Shown here one piece after another: positions 36,234 to 38,802 of a DNA stretch of 38,802 nt (position 1 is its first letter; every line of letters starts with the position of its first letter). Under the pieces are notes generated by a model. It searched no databases. It saw only the letters and a program-made list of their open reading frames with translations, and had not been told where the DNA came from. A program made the translations under genes and the position numbers. The stretch is taken from NCBI GenBank assembly GCA_023475265.1, contig JAMCWE010000249.1:1-38802 (forward strand). Reading direction: 5' to 3'. The DNA comes from Bacteroidota bacterium (GTDB lineage: Bacteria; Bacteroidota; Ignavibacteria; Ignavibacteriales; Ignavibacteriaceae).

Positions 36234-36453
36234 TTTATAACTACCTGAACAAATTCAATTTTCAAAATTTTATCTAGTGTGAATTATTTTCACTTCCAGC
36301 GTTATTATTTCGTAGTAAAATTTTAAATATAATTTCACAAAAGAAAAATGATCGATAAATTTATATTTTTTGAATCATTTGATAATAATTTGTAATGGCA
36401 TAGGACATGTTAAGTTATGTAAAGAAATAAGTTGCATAAGGAGGCGTTAGGAA
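36234..36453. other. Intergenic region upstream of the lipoprotein gene
   Basis: This is 220 bases of AT-rich sequence without a gene. A strong ribosome site, AAGGAGG at about 36438-36444, stands nine bases before ATG 36454. No clear terminator follows the SDR remnant. Confidence 0.4.
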
Positions 36454-37203
36454 ATGAAAGCATTAAAAATATTTCTTACAGTTTGGGCTCTTGTAACAAT
36501 CTCGTTTATTTTATTTCTTCTTGATGGCTGCTCTAATAGCGCAGGTCCACAGTCAGGTAATTTTTCTATGAGCGTTAAATCGGGAAATCAATTATCAAAA
36601 GTTCAATCGGATACTTTAATGATAACATCTGCTGCAATTTTGGTTGAAGATTTAAAATTAAAAGGCACCACAACCTCTGTCGCAAATGGTGATGACGATT
36701 CAGTTGTAGTTTTTAGAGATGACCACTCAGAAGATAATGAAGTTGAGTTAAAAATGGGACCATTTGTCATCTCATTAAATTTAAATGGTGCAGTCAATAC
36801 TTTTGCGGTGAATAACGTACCTCCAGGTACATATGTTGGTGCTAAATTTCAGATACATAAATTAGATAGAGATGAAGTCCCACCTGATTCAATTTTTGCT
36901 GATAGTTCTTTTAATAACGGCGGTTATTCTGTTGTAGTAAAAGGATTTTATAATGGAGTGCCGTTCATTTATAAGTCAAAGGTTACTGCAAACGAAAGAG
37001 TATATTTCGCAAAACCGATTGTAGTGAGCAATATTAATTTTATAAATGTAACCTTGCAGGTTGATCCGTATTCGTGGTTTTATGTTGATGGTCATTATCT
37101 TGCCCCTAATAATATAAATAATAGTGAAACGATTGATTGGTTAATTAGACATTCGTTTAATAAGGGCTTTGAAGATGATCATAAAGATGGACACGAAGAT
37201 TAG
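36454..37203 (+). CDS. Secreted lipoprotein with beta-rich domain (DUF4382-like)
   Basis: This 249-residue protein has a lipoprotein signal with LLDGCS (lipidated Cys26). The mature part is rich in beta-strand patterns: DTLMITSAAILVEDLKLKG, then VELKMGPFVISLNLNGAVNT and FAVNNVPPGTYVGAKFQIHK. This order resembles DUF4382-type envelope lipoproteins, but the match is by eye only. The last 14 residues (NKGFEDDHKDGHED) are acidic and His-rich, which could bind metal (inferred). It stands alone and ends in a strong terminator. Confidence 0.65.
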   Translation: MKALKIFLTVWALVTISFILFLLDGCSNSAGPQSGNFSMSVKSGNQLSKVQSDTLMITSAAILVEDLKLKGTTTSVANGDDDSVVVFRDDHSEDNEVELKMGPFVISLNLNGAVNTFAVNNVPPGTYVGAKFQIHKLDRDEVPPDSIFADSSFNNGGYSVVVKGFYNGVPFIYKSKVTANERVYFAKPIVVSNINFINVTLQVDPYSWFYVDGHYLAPNNINNSETIDWLIRHSFNKGFEDDHKDGHED

Positions 37204-37232
37204 GAAAAGATACTAATGTACTGTCAACAATA

Positions 37233-37256
37233 GGCGGCATTTTTGCCGCCTTTTTT
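37233..37256 (+). terminator. Rho-independent terminator
   Basis: GGCGGCA (37233-37239) pairs with TGCCGCC (37244-37250) around a four-T loop, followed directly by TTTTTT. It ends transcription of the lipoprotein gene. The group II intron begins five bases after the T-tract. Confidence 0.93.
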
Positions 37257-37759
37257 ATTTTGTGCGCCCGGCAGGGCGCTTGCACTATAGGGTGAAAGTC
37301 CCGAATGAGCCTGGTAAGAGGAATCATTAGCTGAACGGCAAGGGTGTCCGCCGTAAGGTAGAATCTGAAGGAAGCCGAAAGCAAACCACTGGGCCGACGA
37401 ACAGAAACCACATAAGAGGCATGTATACTGGATGAGGAGGCAAATAACTCACAAAGTCCAAAACTTACCCGGAAAGTATGCAAGTATATGAGGCGGTTAT
37501 AAGTGAGAAAGTGCAGCGCATTACCCGGGGAGATCTCTAAGACTTTCTTATGAAATAAGAATATCGTCATCAAGAGGTGACGAGAAGGTAATAGAGAAGT
37601 CAGCAGAAGTCATAGTAGTCCGGCAAACGCCGGAGGAAGGACTGAACTTAAATTTAGGAAAAGGAACAATTATTCATAAGGAAGACAAACCATAGAAAAG
37701 AAAGTTGAAATACTTGAAGCTTATAGAAGAAGTATTGTACGGAATTCGAGAGGTAATCT

Positions 37760-38728
37760 ATGAGTGTGGTAAATTCCATATCGAATAAGGAAAATCCATT
37801 CCCTGAAAGGCCAGCACTGATTGAGCGTATATTAGAACGCAAGAACCTGGAGGAAGCTTATAGGCAAGTAGTAAGGAATAAGGGAACAGCCGGAATAGAT
37901 AATATGACGGTAGAACAATTAAAACCTTACTTACAGAACCATTGGGCTTCAATCAAAGAGGAGTTGTTAACCGGAAGTTACAGACCGAAAGGGGTGAGGA
38001 AAGTAGAAATACCAAAACCTGGAGGTGGAATAAGAATCCTTGGAATTCCAACAGTAACAGACCGGATGATACAACAGGCAATCCACCAAATTCTAAGTTC
38101 CATATTTGATGCAGAGTTTTCAGAATTCAGTTACGGATTTCGAGCTGGCAGAAGTGCCCATCAGGCGATATTGCGAGCTAAGAAATACCAAGAGGAAGGA
38201 AGAAGATATGTAGTAGATATGGACATAGAGAAATTCTTTGATGAAGTAAACCACGACATACTGATGAGCAAAATATCACGGAAGATAAAAGACAAGAAAG
38301 TCATGAATCTGATCCGAAAGTATTTGCAATCAGGAATGATGATAGGAGGAATAGAAACCCATAGAGAAAAAGGGACACCGCAAGGAAGCCCGTTATCTCC
38401 GCTATTATCAAACATAATGTTAGATGAGCTCGATAAAGAACTGGAGAAAAGAGGTCACAAGTTCTGCCGTTACGCGGATGACTGTAATATATACGTCAGA
38501 AGTGAAAGGTCGGGACAAAGAGTATTAAAATCCATAAGAAAATATGTGGAGAAGAGACTCAGACTAAAATTAAACAGTTCAAAGAGCAAGGTGGCAAGAG
38601 TGCATCAAAGAAAATTCTTAGGTTACACATTCACTAAAGAAAAAGAGGTAAGAATAAAAGTAGCCAAAGAAAGTATACAGCCGTCCAATTCTTCTGCAAA
38701 ATTCCTTACCTCCGATAGCTTGAAGTAG
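37760..38728 (+). CDS. ltrA: Group II intron reverse transcriptase/maturase, truncated
   Basis: The frame has 322 codons, whereas full maturases of this type have roughly 400 or more. RT motifs are present: NKGTAGIDNMTVEQL, VEIPKPGGGIRILGIPTVTD, FSEFSYGFRAGRSAHQA, VDMDIEKFFDEVNHD, GTPQGSPLSPLLSNIMLDEL and the catalytic YADD in CRYADDCNIYV. The maturase region begins (RKFLGYTFTKEKEVRIKVAK, then ESIQ) but ends abruptly at 38680. The remaining residues to the stop are not maturase; they come from reading the inverted segment on the wrong strand. Protein made from this frame would lack domain X and so should not splice. Confidence 0.9.
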   Translation: MSVVNSISNKENPFPERPALIERILERKNLEEAYRQVVRNKGTAGIDNMTVEQLKPYLQNHWASIKEELLTGSYRPKGVRKVEIPKPGGGIRILGIPTVTDRMIQQAIHQILSSIFDAEFSEFSYGFRAGRSAHQAILRAKKYQEEGRRYVVDMDIEKFFDEVNHDILMSKISRKIKDKKVMNLIRKYLQSGMMIGGIETHREKGTPQGSPLSPLLSNIMLDELDKELEKRGHKFCRYADDCNIYVRSERSGQRVLKSIRKYVEKRLRLKLNSSKSKVARVHQRKFLGYTFTKEKEVRIKVAKESIQPSNSSAKFLTSDSLK

Positions 38729-38802
38729 TTTATCCAACCTCTTATAAAAGGTGTTAATTCCTCTTTTATGAACTTGCCGATATTTCTTCCTCTTCCCTTT
38801 CT
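38681..38802 (-). pseudogene. Maturase domain X fragment in inverted orientation
   Basis: Read on the minus strand, bases 38802 to 38681 encode RKGRGRNIGKFIKEELTPFI, then RGWINYFKLSEVRNFAEELD and G. This is the group II maturase domain X stretch that should follow about 11 residues after KESIQ in the plus-strand frame. It therefore represents the downstream piece of the same type of protein, flipped. It has no start or stop and runs off the window. Confidence 0.85.

Larger units (their letters stand above)
37262..38802 (+). mobile_element. Group II intron, 5' part (3' end not in window)
   Basis: The intron begins with GTGCGCCCGG at 37262, the GUGYG-type 5' end. A structured, gene-free RNA region of about 500 bases follows (AGGGTGAAAGTCCCG; GCAAGGGTGTCCGCC; GGAAGCCGAAAGC) before the reverse transcriptase/maturase frame in domain IV. 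The GC content is clearly higher than in the surroundings. A candidate EBS1, AAATAA at 37442-37447, complements TTATTT at 37255-37260 just before the intron, although the base next to the splice site does not pair. Domains V and VI and the 3' end are absent, and the sequence from 38681 is in reverse orientation. Confidence 0.88.

Noticed and set aside
38681-38728. C-terminal residues of the plus-strand maturase frame (PSNSSAKFLTSDSLK)
   Set aside because: They are the antisense reading of the inverted maturase piece, not a genuine protein end.

Overview
The window is AT-rich, densely packed bacterial DNA. Gene content and style suggest the Bacteroidota/Ignavibacteriota side of the tree: a PII-like PG0541-type protein follows an RND pump, Nfn and Ehr-type redox genes are present, lipoproteins are frequent, and several TTG starts have good Shine-Dalgarno sequences. 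This placement is inferred from family knowledge, not proven by a marker gene. I see no rRNA, tRNA or CRISPR array.

Region 1 (272-13225) is energy metabolism. A regulator fusing an excisionase-type HTH to a PTS EIIA domain heads a tight operon of six genes resembling hydrogenase-4 (hyfB, hyfC, hyfE, hyfF, hyfG and a ferredoxin-hyfI fusion). The catalytic large subunit lacks all four nickel-ligand cysteines, so the complex is best read as an energy-converting hydrogenase-related (Ehr) ion pump rather than a hydrogenase. After a 400-base gap come a malic enzyme with a phosphotransacetylase-like tail and both subunits of an Nfn-type ferredoxin/NAD(P)H transhydrogenase. Together they could link malate oxidation, NADPH, NADH, ferredoxin and ion pumping.

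Region 2 (13343-20348) is an RND efflux operon: TolC-like protein, membrane fusion protein, RND pump and PG0541-like small protein. It carries an exact head-to-tail duplication of 1019 bp (15627-16645 and 16646-17664). The duplication leaves the true MFP and pump intact and creates an extra in-frame chimera (pump N-terminus plus MFP C-terminus).

Region 3 (20365-22964) is loose and decayed. It holds a methyltransferase pseudogene with a stop and a frameshift, a frameshifted small gene, a STAS protein without the phosphorylatable serine, and a 45-residue membrane peptide gene with a perfect inverted repeat upstream.

Region 4 (22965-32840) is mostly housekeeping: purC, a DUF971 gene, pgsA, pgpA, cinA, thpR, recA and recX on the plus strand; a NUDIX hydrolase, an L,D-transpeptidase-like lipoprotein and galM on the minus strand; then murB on the plus strand.

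Region 5 (32993-36233) is a pterin cluster: an aromatic amino acid hydroxylase, a Bcp peroxiredoxin, a 6-pyruvoyl-tetrahydropterin synthase homologue, GTP cyclohydrolase I and a short-chain dehydrogenase (candidate sepiapterin reductase). This is nearly a complete route to tetrahydrobiopterin beside an enzyme that uses it. It is followed by an 80-base scar of a second, deleted dehydrogenase.

Region 6 (36454-38802) has a lipoprotein gene, a strong terminator and, directly after the terminator, a group II intron. The intron's maturase reads normally to about 38680. The last 122 bases then encode the continuation of the maturase on the opposite strand, which is either an inversion or a chimera at a contig end.
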